Assembly (NCBI RefSeq): GCF_029382225.1
Contig: NZ_JARLTC010000006.1
Coordinates: forward strand, 310,001 to 374,000
DNA from: Spongiactinospora sp. TRM90649
GTDB taxonomy: Bacteria; Actinomycetota; Actinomycetes; Streptosporangiales; Streptosporangiaceae
Reading direction: 5' to 3'
Length of the DNA: 64,000 nucleotides
Shown: piece after piece, positions 17,822-26,099 of the stretch
Position numbering within the stretch: the first letter of the stretch is position 1
Layout of the letters: each line of letters starts with the position of its first letter
Notes under the pieces: generated by a model
What the model saw: the letters and a program-made list of their open reading frames with translations, nothing else
The model's database searches: none
What the model was told of the DNA's origin: nothing
Translations under genes and position numbers: made by a program

Positions 17822-18475
17822 ATGACCGTGACCGACGGAGACAAGGACAACACCGACCGGCCCGGCGACCCGAACGAGTCCGCCGCCGGCAAGCCCGGCG
17901 GCGAGGCCGAGGGTAAGGCCGACGGCGTTGCCGACGGCAAGAAGCGCGGCACCCTACGCGAGACGATCGGCCTGATCGCCCTCGGCGTGGTCGTCGCGCT
18001 GCTGCTGCAGGCTTTCGTGATCGGGCAGTTCTGGATCCCGTCCGGCTCCATGGAGAACACCCTGATGGTCGGCGACCGCGTCGTCGTCAACAAGCTGAAC
18101 GGCGCGGCCGACCGCGGCGACATCGTGGTCTTCAAAGGCTGGGACGGTCAGGACACCATCAAACGGGTGATCGCGGTCGGCGGCGACACCGTCGAGTGCT
18201 GCGACGCCAAACGCCTGTCGGTCAACGGCGTGCCTCTGGACGAGACCTACATCCATCCCGACGACTACCCCTCCAAACAGCGGTTCAAGGAGAAGTTGCC
18301 GAAGGGCAAGCTGTGGGTGATGGGCGACCACCGGTCGGGTTCGTCCGACTCCCGGGAGATCTACCACGGCCCGATCGACGAGGACGACGTCATCGGGCGA
18401 GCCTTCGCGATCGTCTGGCCCTTCTCCCGGGCGACCATTCTGTCCAGGCCCGAGACTTTCGATCGGGTCCGATAG
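17822..18475 (+). CDS. lepB: Signal peptidase I (second of two)
   Basis: 217 residues, starting 9 bp after the first paralog. An acidic/Gly-rich N terminus is followed by one helix (TIGLIALGVVVALLLQAFVI), catalytic Ser in IPSGSMENTL, Lys in TIKRVIAVGGDTV and the MGDHRSGSSDSR box. It lacks the C-terminal helix. Tandem type I peptidases between rplS and rnhB are typical of Streptomyces relatives. Confidence 0.93.
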   Translation: MTVTDGDKDNTDRPGDPNESAAGKPGGEAEGKADGVADGKKRGTLRETIGLIALGVVVALLLQAFVIGQFWIPSGSMENTLMVGDRVVVNKLNGAADRGDIVVFKGWDGQDTIKRVIAVGGDTVECCDAKRLSVNGVPLDETYIHPDDYPSKQRFKEKLPKGKLWVMGDHRSGSSDSREIYHGPIDEDDVIGRAFAIVWPFSRATILSRPETFDRVR

Positions 18476-18512
18476 CTTTCGGTGATCCGGAGCGCGTAAC
18501 CTCGATGCTGTC

Positions 18513-19220
18513 ATGACTGATGTGTCGCGCCCCCCCGCGCCGGCGTTCCGGCCCCGTCCGAGCGTCGTCCGGCGGGACTCGGGCCTCTACGCCTACGAAC
18601 GGGCCCTGGCGCGGCGCGGGCTCACGCCCATCGCCGGAGTCGACGAGGCGGGCCGTGGAGCCTGCGCCGGGCCACTCGTGGTGTCCGCCGTGGTGCTCGG
18701 CCGCCCGATCGACGGGTTGTGCGACTCCAAGCTCGTGGTGCCGGCCGTACGCGAGAGGCTCTACGAGCGCGTCCTGGCGACCGCCAAGGGCGTCGCCACC
18801 GTGGTGATCCCGCCGGAGGAGATCGACACGCGCGGCCTGCACAAGTGCAACATCGCGGGCATGCGCCGCGCGGTGGCGCGGCTCTCCTGCGAACTCGGCT
18901 ACATTCTCACCGACGGCTTCCCGGTCCCCGGCCTTCCGGCGCCCGCCCTGGCCATCTGGAAGGGCGACCAGGTCGCGGCATGCGTGGCGGCGGCGTCCAT
19001 CGTCGCGAAGGTCACCAGGGACCGCATCATGGCGGAGCTGGACGAGCGTCACCCCCAGTACGGTTTTGCCTTGCATAAGGGGTATGTCACCCCAGGTCAC
19101 CGGCTTGCCCTCGCCAACCACGGCCCTTGTCCGCAACATCGTTTCTCCTTCGTCACAGTGGCGCGTTCGGGGCTGGGTAGCGAGATGGGTGAGAATGAAG
19201 TGGGGGCCGGTGTCGCCTGA
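18513..19220 (+). CDS. rnhB: Ribonuclease HII
   Basis: 235 residues. Active-site motif GVDEAGRGACAGPLVVSAV, the DSKLV box and SIVAKVTRDRIM match RNase HII, which removes RNA from RNA-DNA hybrids and single ribonucleotides. ATG 18513. An extra proline-rich N terminus of about 40 residues precedes the catalytic domain. Confidence 0.95.
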   Translation: MTDVSRPPAPAFRPRPSVVRRDSGLYAYERALARRGLTPIAGVDEAGRGACAGPLVVSAVVLGRPIDGLCDSKLVVPAVRERLYERVLATAKGVATVVIPPEEIDTRGLHKCNIAGMRRAVARLSCELGYILTDGFPVPGLPAPALAIWKGDQVAACVAAASIVAKVTRDRIMAELDERHPQYGFALHKGYVTPGHRLALANHGPCPQHRFSFVTVARSGLGSEMGENEVGAGVA

Positions 19221-19256
19221 TCGGGCGGCCCGGGAGGCACGTGACAGGAGGACGGG

Positions 19257-19580
19257 ATGAGCGCAGAAGATCTCGAAAAGTACGAGACCGAGATGGAGCT
19301 GCAGCTCTACCGTGAGTACCGCGACGTCGTGGGGTTGTTCACCTATGTCGTAGAGACCGAGCGTCGCTTCTACCTGACCAACTCCGTCGACCTGGACGTC
19401 CGCACGGCCGAGAACGGCGATGTCTTCTTCGACGTGAAGATGCAGGACGCCTGGGTGTGGGACATGTACCGCCCCGCCCGCTTCGTCAAGAACGTCCGCG
19501 TAGTCACCTTCAAAGACGTCAACGTCGAAGAACTGGCCAAGCCCGACCTTGAAATGCCCAAGGAGGGCTTCTCCTCCTAA
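19257..19580 (+). CDS. DUF2469 protein
   Basis: 107 residues, highly charged, beginning MSAEDLEKYETEMELQLYRE and containing DVRTAENGDVFFDVKMQDAWVWDMYRPARF. DUF2469 genes are regularly found between rnhB and yraN in actinomycetes; the function is not known. GACAGGAGGACGGG precedes the ATG. Confidence 0.93.
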   Translation: MSAEDLEKYETEMELQLYREYRDVVGLFTYVVETERRFYLTNSVDLDVRTAENGDVFFDVKMQDAWVWDMYRPARFVKNVRVVTFKDVNVEELAKPDLEMPKEGFSS

Positions 19581-20173
19581 CCCCCACCACCCCACCCTCC
19601 CGCCGGCCCACCCCCACCGGCCCGCCTCTCCCTGCCCACAAACCCCTCCACCCCCGCCTAACCCCACCCCTTAGGTCACCACCCCGTTTGGGTCACCACG
19701 CCGTAGTCCCCACCCCCCATAGGCACCGGCCTCCCCCCAGAACGGCTCGCCTCGCCCGCGGCCTCCGCCCGGCGCGGCCCGTCGGCAGTACGGCCCTCAG
19801 CGCTCCGCCGTCCTATCGGCCCACCGCACCTCGGCCCCACGAGGCACGGCCCATCTGCGACCGCACGCCCCCAGCGCTTCGCCGTCCACCTCGTAGGCCC
19901 TCCGTGCGAGTGTCCGCGAGCCCCTGGGGCCCGGCACGGGCGATCAGCAGCCTTGTGGGGCAGCGCCGTCAGCCCGTAGGTCTCGTACCGCTCGCCCCAA
20001 GCCACGGCGCATGAGGCGCCCACCATTCCGAAGCCACTCCCCGGCTGCGCGACCGCACGGCGCCCTTATCCACAGAGCCTGATCACGACTGGTGCCCGCT
20101 TATCCACAGAACGTGGTTCTCCTCGCTCGGGGCGCGACGAAAGGGGAGAAGGTCGTGGCCGGAGGTGGTCACC
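19581..20173. other. 593-bp gene-free region before yraN
   Basis: The first 150 bp are very C-rich on the + strand with few purines. Next comes GC-rich sequence with eroded repeats, for example CAGCGCTCCGCCGTCC (19798-19813) and CAGCGCTTCGCCGTCC (19872-19887). The last 110 bp contain two DnaA-box matches. Open frames here (such as 19688-20014 and its antisense) are Arg/Pro/His-rich with no family character, so I call no gene. Confidence 0.6.
20066..20108 (+). promoter_or_regulatory. Two perfect DnaA-box matches
   Basis: TTATCCACA occurs at 20066-20074 and again at 20100-20108, each followed by GA, 34 bp apart. This is the strongest DnaA-box consensus in general bacteria; actinomycete boxes are usually TTGTCCACA. 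The pair sits about 65 bp upstream of yraN. It may regulate the yraN-comM-dprA operon or titrate DnaA. Confidence 0.45.
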
Positions 20174-20527
20174 TTGGCGGCCAAGGACGATCTTGGTAAA
20201 CGCGGCGAACAGATGGCCGTGGATTTCTTGCGGGCGCGCGGATGGGAAGTCCTCGACCGCAACTGGCGGTGCCGGGAGGGTGAGCTAGACATCGTCGCCC
20301 GCGACGGGCAGGCGCTGGTCGTGGTGGAGGTGAAGACCCGGTCCGGTCGCACCCACGGCACCGCGCTGGAGGCGGTCAACCCGCTGAAGCTGGCCCGCCT
20401 GCGGTTCCTGGTCGGTCGGTGGCTGGCCGGGCAGGCCGTCCGCTTCGACACGGTGCGGGTCGATGTCATCGCCCTCGAACGCTTCGGCGCGGCGTACTCG
20501 CTCCACCATGAGCGGGGGGTGTGCTGA
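20174..20527 (+). CDS. yraN: YraN/UPF0102 endonuclease-like protein
   Basis: About 117 residues. The nuclease-fold motifs RGEQMAVDFLRARGW, REGELDIVARDG, LVVVEVKTRSG match the UPF0102 family. TTG 20174 is preferred because GGAGG (20161-20165) is 8 nt upstream; GTG 20165 would be an alternative three codons earlier. It abuts comM and dprA, suggesting a DNA-processing role, although the family function is not settled. Confidence 0.9.
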   Translation: MAAKDDLGKRGEQMAVDFLRARGWEVLDRNWRCREGELDIVARDGQALVVVEVKTRSGRTHGTALEAVNPLKLARLRFLVGRWLAGQAVRFDTVRVDVIALERFGAAYSLHHERGVC

Positions 20528-22078
20528 ATGGCCGTCTCCAGAACTCGCTGTGTCGCCCTGGTGGGCGTCACCGGTCACGTGATCGAGATCGAGGCCGACA
20601 TCTCCAACGGTCTCCCCGGCGTCCACCTGATCGGGCTGCTCGACACGGCTCTCAGCGAGGCCCGTGACCGCGTCAGGTCCGCCGTGATCAACAGCAGGTA
20701 CGGCTGGCCGGAGACCCGGGTGACGATCAGCCTGTTTCCGGCGAGCCTCCCCAAACGCGGGAGCCAGTTCGACCTCGCCATAGCCGTCAGCCTGCTGGGC
20801 GCCGCCGGGATCGTGCCCAGGGAGCGGGTCGCCGAGCCGTTCTTCCTCGGCGAACTCGGTCTCGACGGACGTGTCCGGGTGGTCCGCGGCATTCTCCCGT
20901 CGATCGTCGCGGCGGCCGACGCGGGCGCCGCGAGTGTCGTGGTCCCCGCGGGCAACGCGGCCGAGGCCGCCCTCGTCCCCGGTGTGACGGTCATACCGGT
21001 GGAGCATCTGCGCCAGCTGGTCGAGTGGCTGCGCGAAGGCGATCCCGCCCGCCCGCCGTCCTGTGAAGATCTGGCCGGGCCGAATCCCACCGGAATTGGA
21101 GAGACCATGCAGCGCCCCGCTCCCGACCTGCGTGATGTGGCCGGTCAGCCGATGGGGCGCAAGGCGCTGGAGGTCTGCGCGGCGGGTGGGCACAACCTCT
21201 GGATGCTCGGACCACCGGGCACCGGCAAGACCATGCTGGCGGAGCGCCTGCCCACGCTGCTGCCTCCGTTGGGGTTCGATCACGCCCTGGAGGTCACCGC
21301 GATCCACTCCATCGCGGGCGCGCTGCCATCGGGGCAGCCGCTGCTCTCGGCGCCGCCGTTCGTCAGCCCGCACCACACGGCGACGGTCGCCGCAGTCGTG
21401 GGCGGCGGCACCTCCGTTCCCCGGCCCGGAGCGGTCTCCATGGCCCACCGTGGTGTGCTGTTCCTCGATGAGGCGCCCGAGTTCGCCTCATCCGTCCTCG
21501 ACTCACTGCGCCAGCCACTGGAGTCCGGCGTCGTCACTGTCTCGCGTGCGGCGGGAACCACCACCTTCCCGGCGCGTTTCATGCTCGTCATGGCGGCGAA
21601 CCCCTGCCCGTGCGCGCAACCCGCGAGCCCTTCCGAGCCCTGCCAGTGCACGCCCATGGTCAAACGGCGCTATCTGGCCCGCCTGTCCGGGCCGTTACTC
21701 GACCGGGTCGACGTCAAGGTCGCCGTCATCCGGTCGAGCCGTCGCGAACTGCTGGCCGACCGTCGTTTCGCCGAGCCGAGCACGGTCGTGCGCGAGCGCG
21801 TCGTCCAGGCCCGCGAGCGGGCCGCCAAACGGCTGAACGGCAGCCCGTGGCTCACCAACTCCGAGGTGTCCTCCAGTGCGCTGCACAGCGACCTGCGGCC
21901 TCCGGACGACGCGATGAAGCCGCTCACGGCCTGCCTCGACAGCGGTTCGCTCAGCGCCAGGGGCCTCGACCGCGTCACCCGCGTGGCCTGGACCCTCGCC
22001 GATCTGGCGGGCAAAGAGCGCCCCGAGGTCGACGAGACCAACGCCGCGCTCGCCCTGTGGCTGGGGGTGGGCCAGTGA
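20528..22078 (+). CDS. comM: ComM/YifB family Mg-chelatase-like AAA ATPase
   Basis: 516 residues. The N-terminal ChlI domain (IEADISNGLPGVHLIGL) is followed by an AAA module with Walker A GPPGTGKT (about 228-235), Walker B LFLDEAPEF and a Cys-rich NPCPCAQ/PCQC loop, then the C-terminal Mg_chelatase domain. ComM is a branch-migration helicase acting in natural transformation. ATG directly follows the yraN stop, and its stop overlaps dprA (GTGA). Confidence 0.93.
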   Translation: MAVSRTRCVALVGVTGHVIEIEADISNGLPGVHLIGLLDTALSEARDRVRSAVINSRYGWPETRVTISLFPASLPKRGSQFDLAIAVSLLGAAGIVPRERVAEPFFLGELGLDGRVRVVRGILPSIVAAADAGAASVVVPAGNAAEAALVPGVTVIPVEHLRQLVEWLREGDPARPPSCEDLAGPNPTGIGETMQRPAPDLRDVAGQPMGRKALEVCAAGGHNLWMLGPPGTGKTMLAERLPTLLPPLGFDHALEVTAIHSIAGALPSGQPLLSAPPFVSPHHTATVAAVVGGGTSVPRPGAVSMAHRGVLFLDEAPEFASSVLDSLRQPLESGVVTVSRAAGTTTFPARFMLVMAANPCPCAQPASPSEPCQCTPMVKRRYLARLSGPLLDRVDVKVAVIRSSRRELLADRRFAEPSTVVRERVVQARERAAKRLNGSPWLTNSEVSSSALHSDLRPPDDAMKPLTACLDSGSLSARGLDRVTRVAWTLADLAGKERPEVDETNAALALWLGVGQ

Positions 22079-23409
22079 CGGCCGACGAGGAGAATCCGCC
22101 CGACGCCGGTGGCATGCCGGAGAGAGACGACAGTCCGATGCTCGCCCAGACTCAGATGGACGACGGCCATCCGCCGTCTCCCGCCCCTCACCAGCACACA
22201 GGTGGCGGTGGGGCGTTGGTACCGGTCGGGGGCCCGGCAGGTGCCTGCACCCGGGATGAGGGGCGCCTGGCCAGGGTGGCTCTGATGCGGGCGGGCGAGT
22301 CGGGCGATCCGCTGCTCGGCCGGCTGGTGGAGACGAGCGGCCCGGTGGAGGCGCTGGCCCAGATTCGCGGCGGCTCCCTGGCGGCGAACAGCGCCGGTGT
22401 GCTGGCGCGTGACAGCGGCAGGAGCCCCAGCGACCTTCAGACGCGCGTGGCGGCGTGGCGGGCCCGCCTGCTGGCGGTCGATCCCGCCCGTGACCTCGCG
22501 ACCGGATACTCCCAGGGGGCCAGGCTGGTGGTCCCCGGTGATGTCGAGTGGCCCACCCAACTCGATGACCTGGGGGTGAGCCGTCCTACGGGGCTGTGGG
22601 TCAAAGGTGCGGCCGATCTTCGGTACTCCTGCCTGAGGTCCGTCGCCGTCGTCGGGGCGCGCGCGGCCACTCCGTACGGCGTGCACGTCGCCACCGCCTG
22701 CGCCGCCGAGCTGAGCGAGGCGGGCTGGTCGATCGTCTCCGGCGGCGCCTACGGCATCGACGCCGCCGCGCACCGGGGCGCGCTGGCCGGGGAGGCGGCG
22801 ACCATCGCGGTGCTCGCCTGCGGAACCGACTACTGCTACCCGTCGGGCCATCACGACCTGTTCGCCGCCGTGCGAGAGCGTGGAGCGCTGGTCAGCGAGT
22901 CGCCTCCTGGCATGTATCCCACTCGGAGCCGATTTCTCGTACGAAACCGCCTCATCGCGGCCCTCTCCAGAGGAACCGTCGTCGTCGAGGCGGCCCTCCG
23001 GAGCGGCGCGCTCAACACCGTCAACCACGCCCTCGCCCTGCACCGCCACGTCGGCGTGGTGCCGGGTCCGATCACGTCCGCGGCGTCCGCCGGTTGCCAC
23101 CTGCTGCTGCGCCAGGGCAAGGCCCAGTGCGTGACCGGCCCGACCGAGGTGATCGATCTCATCGGCGGCATCGGCGCCGACCTCGCCCCGGAACCCAGAG
23201 CCCCGGTCGTCCCCCGGGACAGCCTCAGCGCCGAGGCCCGTGCCGTCCTCGACGCCGTCCCATCCCGCGGTCGCGGAGCCGGCCCGGCCACCATCGCCGT
23301 CGCCGCGGGCGTAGACCTGGCCACCGCCCTGAGCCGCCTCGGAGCCCTCGCCGCCGCAGGCTATGTCCAACACGGCCCGAACGGCTGGCGCCTGAGGTTC
23401 CGCTCATGA
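22075..23409 (+). CDS. dprA: DNA-processing protein DprA
   Basis: 444 residues. The Rossmann core has SVAVVGARAATPYG, IVSGGAYGIDAAAHRGAL, TIAVLACGTDYCYPSGH, LVSESPPG and FLVRNRLIAALSRGTVVVEA; a winged-helix domain ends the protein. An unusual 65-residue Pro/His/Gly-rich N-terminal segment precedes it. GTG in a GTGA overlap with comM. DprA loads RecA on incoming single-stranded DNA; most non-competent actinomycetes also keep it. Confidence 0.93.
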   Translation: MTADEENPPDAGGMPERDDSPMLAQTQMDDGHPPSPAPHQHTGGGGALVPVGGPAGACTRDEGRLARVALMRAGESGDPLLGRLVETSGPVEALAQIRGGSLAANSAGVLARDSGRSPSDLQTRVAAWRARLLAVDPARDLATGYSQGARLVVPGDVEWPTQLDDLGVSRPTGLWVKGAADLRYSCLRSVAVVGARAATPYGVHVATACAAELSEAGWSIVSGGAYGIDAAAHRGALAGEAATIAVLACGTDYCYPSGHHDLFAAVRERGALVSESPPGMYPTRSRFLVRNRLIAALSRGTVVVEAALRSGALNTVNHALALHRHVGVVPGPITSAASAGCHLLLRQGKAQCVTGPTEVIDLIGGIGADLAPEPRAPVVPRDSLSAEARAVLDAVPSRGRGAGPATIAVAAGVDLATALSRLGALAAAGYVQHGPNGWRLRFRS

Positions 23410-23605
23410 CGTCCCGGCCGGAGGTGACGGCCGGCGGCCTTCCACGCACGATCTCGCCGCGTGTGCGGCGGCCTATGGGCGTTCCGCGTCCGAGGTGTCC
23501 GGCGCCGGCTTTCTGACGGCGGTCCGGGCCGATTCGGCGAAGCGGGAGGATTCGCGAGCATAGTGGGGAAGGGAGATCGCGGGCGATGAGAAGGAAAGGT
23601 CGGGG

Positions 23606-24511
23606 GTGGGAGGCTTGCAGACGCCGGAGGAGGCGCGTGCGGCGTTCGAGAGGCACCTGCGGCTGGAGCGCGGGCTGTCGCAGAACACCGTGTGGGCGTA
23701 CCTGACCGACATCGAGGGGCTGCTCGGGCACCTGCGGAAGACGGGCGTCGAGAGCTTGGCCCAACTGGACATCGGCGTGCTGCGGGCGTGGTTGGCCGAG
23801 CAGCACCGCGCCGGGCTCTCGCGCGCCACGCTGGCCCGCCGTACGGCATGCGCCCGCGCGTTCACGACGTTCGCCCACCGGCGAGGCTGGCTGGCGGACG
23901 ACCCAGGACTGCTGCTCGGCACGGCCAAGGCCGGGCGGGAGCTGCCCGCCGTCCTCGGACAGGACGACGCGCGGGCCGTCCTCGACGGCGGCGAGCGGGA
24001 GGGCGCGAAGGCCCTGCGCGATCAGGCGATCATGGAGGTGCTCTACGCCACCGGAGTCCGCGTCGCCGAGTTGTGCGGCCTCGACGTCGATGACGTCGAT
24101 CGCGAACGCCGGACGCTGCGGGTGCTCGGTAAGGGGGGAAAGGAAAGAAGCGTCCCCTTCGGCGCCCCGGCCGCGCACGCCCTCGACAACTGGTGCGTAC
24201 GCGGCAGGCCGCTGTGGATCAGAGAGGGCACGGGCCCGGCGTTGTTCCTCGGAGCCAGGGGCGGGCGCATCGACGCGGGCACCGTCCGCAGGGTGGTGCA
24301 CGCCCGGCTGGCGGAGGTGGAGGGTGCGCCCGACATGGGTCCGCACGGTCTGCGGCACACGGCGGCCACGCACCTGCTCGAAGGGGGCGCGGATCTCCGT
24401 AGCGTGCAGGAGATCCTCGGCCACGCGTCCCTGAACACCACCCAGATCTACACCCACGTCTCCATCGACCGGCTCAGAGCCGCCTACCGCCAGGCGCATC
24501 CCCGAGCCTGA
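23606..24511 (+). CDS. xerC: Tyrosine recombinase XerC
   Basis: 301 residues. The SAM-like N-terminal domain is followed by the catalytic set: Arg in GVRVAELCG, Lys in GKGGKERSV, H247-xx-R250 in HGLRHTAATHLL, H273 in LGHASL and the nucleophile Tyr282 in QIYTHV. It lies after dprA as in other actinomycetes, so it is the chromosomal dimer-resolution enzyme rather than a phage integrase. The GTG start follows GGAAAGG; TTG 23615 is a poorer option. Confidence 0.92.
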   Translation: MGGLQTPEEARAAFERHLRLERGLSQNTVWAYLTDIEGLLGHLRKTGVESLAQLDIGVLRAWLAEQHRAGLSRATLARRTACARAFTTFAHRRGWLADDPGLLLGTAKAGRELPAVLGQDDARAVLDGGEREGAKALRDQAIMEVLYATGVRVAELCGLDVDDVDRERRTLRVLGKGGKERSVPFGAPAAHALDNWCVRGRPLWIREGTGPALFLGARGGRIDAGTVRRVVHARLAEVEGAPDMGPHGLRHTAATHLLEGGADLRSVQEILGHASLNTTQIYTHVSIDRLRAAYRQAHPRA

Positions 24512-24636
24512 CCCCAGGTCGCTCAGCGGTGTCTGCGATGTCCGGGCGGGTCGGGAAGACGTGGACTCTGGCTTGGACGCATGGGCGCGCCGCCGGAGAC
24601 CGGGAGGGCGGCCCGGTCCGGCGGCGCGTGGGGCGG

Positions 24637-25209
24637 TCACAGCGTGATGAGGAGTTGGACGGCGATCAGGATGTCGAAGACGCCGCACCATTCCGCGTAT
24701 GAACGGGAGACCACCTTGTCGTGCTTCAGGTAGAAGAAGTCCCAGATGCCGTGCAGGAAGAAGCCTGCGGCGACCGCGTATTGACCGAGGACCGGATTCA
24801 TGATTAGGCCGGCCAGGGCGAAGGCGCCGAAGAGGATCATGCCCAGGGCCTGGATGCCGAACTCGCCCTCTTTGAGTAGTTCGATGTCCAGGGCGCCCCA
24901 GATCAGCACGAGGAGCGCCACCCCGGCGAGGACGGCGGACGGCTCGATCACGTCCAAGACACGTAGCGTTAAGAGTGATCCGAACAGGACGAAGAGCACC
25001 GGCCAGGAGGACGCTCGCCGTCGTAGCCGGGTGACCACCAGGTAGAGCAACGGAAGCAGGAGCAGCAGCTCTGCCATGGACCGCGCGCCATCGGGGGAGT
25101 CGTTGGCACCCCATGAGAGGGCCGCGACAACCGCCGCGGTCGCGGACGGCCAGCGCCGGAGCAGGACCGGGAGCAGACGGCGGGGCGAGGATGAGGTCGT
25201 CTCAGGCAT
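24637..25209 (-). CDS. Polytopic membrane protein of unknown function
   Basis: About 190 residues with five to six hydrophobic helices (for example MAELLLLLPLLYLVV, VLFVLFGSLLTLRVLDVI, AVLAGVALLVLIWGALDIEL). His and Asp in FFLHGIWDFFYLKHDKVVSRSYAEWCGVFD lie in or near helices. ATG 25209 overlaps the end of the upstream gene, so the two form an operon. The last residues LIAVQLLITL are membrane-embedded. I do not recognise a family beyond uncharacterised actinomycete membrane proteins. Confidence 0.75.
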   Translation of the reverse strand: MPETTSSSPRRLLPVLLRRWPSATAAVVAALSWGANDSPDGARSMAELLLLLPLLYLVVTRLRRRASSWPVLFVLFGSLLTLRVLDVIEPSAVLAGVALLVLIWGALDIELLKEGEFGIQALGMILFGAFALAGLIMNPVLGQYAVAAGFFLHGIWDFFYLKHDKVVSRSYAEWCGVFDILIAVQLLITL

Positions 25210-25930
25210 GGGAGGCACCGCCGTACTCGGCGCGGCGGCGCAGCATGAGCAGGAACATCAGCGGCAGCATCGCCAGGTGTTCGAGGAGCATCAGGTCGTC
25301 GGCCGAGATCATGTCCAGCCACAGCAGCGGGAACAGGGCGATGGCCGGGGCGAACATGGCTGCGGACATCTCCAGCGTGCTCGCCCAGCCGTGCCCCCGG
25401 AAGCGCATCCAGACGATCATGCCGACGGACATGTCGAAGGCCATTTCGAGGGTGGCGAGTTCCGTGAGGTGTGACGGGAACTCCAGCCCCATCAGCGCGA
25501 GCACCCCGCGCGTCGCGCCACCGAGGATCGCCATCCCGACGAACATCGCGGCGATCATCTCCAGGTAGTGGCGGAGAAAGTGCCACCAAGCGTGTCCACG
25601 GCCTTCGTGAGCGCCCTTGGAGGACCGTGTCCGGATCACCTCCGACGCATCGGTCTGGGGTCCGGTTTCGGCCGCGCCGGGTTCAGCGACCTCGGCCCTA
25701 GCTGCGCGAACCCCGGCGTTGCCGGGTGTGGCGATGCTGAGTCCGGTGGCGTGGCGCCTGGCCCCGCGGAGTCCGGTGGTGTGGTCACCGCTGGTGCTAT
25801 GGGTGGTGGCTTCGCGTGTCGTGGTGTCGGCGCCGGCGGCGCGGATTCCGGTGGTGTTGGGGCCGGTGGTCTCCGATGTGGTGGTGTCCGGTCCGGCCGT
25901 TTGGGGGGCGGTGGTGTGGGGTGTGGTCAT
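25202..25930 (-). CDS. Membrane protein with Thr-rich N-terminal region
   Basis: 242 residues from ATG 25930, preceded by GGAG. Residues 1-80 are Thr/Gly-rich with repeated TT and TTG units (DTTTSETTG, NTTG, DTTTREATT, DHTTG) and are probably disordered. From about 110 onwards come four hydrophobic helices: HYLEMIAAMFVGMAILGG, ATLEMAFDMSVGMIVWM, LEMSAAMFAPAIALFPL and EHLAMLPLMFLLML, with many Met, His and Glu inside. The Met/His/Glu-rich helices suggest metal handling, which is only a guess. It is divergent from the sensor kinase at 26100. Confidence 0.72.
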   Translation of the reverse strand: MTTPHTTAPQTAGPDTTTSETTGPNTTGIRAAGADTTTREATTHSTSGDHTTGLRGARRHATGLSIATPGNAGVRAARAEVAEPGAAETGPQTDASEVIRTRSSKGAHEGRGHAWWHFLRHYLEMIAAMFVGMAILGGATRGVLALMGLEFPSHLTELATLEMAFDMSVGMIVWMRFRGHGWASTLEMSAAMFAPAIALFPLLWLDMISADDLMLLEHLAMLPLMFLLMLRRRAEYGGASHA

Positions 25931-26062
25931 GGGGGGCTCCGATCTGGTGTGAGGCCGGGTGTTTGGCCTAGGTCCAGATTGGTGGCGGGGAGGGGTGGCT
26001 TGTAGTGCCGTAACCGCACCTGGGGGCGTGGGGGTGTCATGCGATCTCGTGACGTATGTAAC

Positions 26063-26093
26063 TTGGCTGGATCCGGGTGGACGCTGGCACAAT
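26063..26093 (+). promoter_or_regulatory. Candidate promoter, leaderless kinase mRNA
   Basis: TTGGCT (26063-26068) and CACAAT (26088-26093) form a -35/-10-like pair with a 19-bp spacer. The GTG start of the kinase at 26100 is 7 bp beyond the -10, so transcription and translation could begin together (leaderless). Confidence 0.35.
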
Positions 26094-26099
26094 GACCGC

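Noticed and set aside
19688..20014. 108-codon open frame and its antisense in the gap before yraN
   Set aside because: Composition is dominated by Arg, Pro and His, there is no ribosome-binding site and no recognisable domain; it looks like GC-driven open frame.
23606..24511. XerC as integrase of a mobile element
   Set aside because: It sits at the conserved dprA locus, has no att-like repeats or tRNA next to it, and no phage genes follow.
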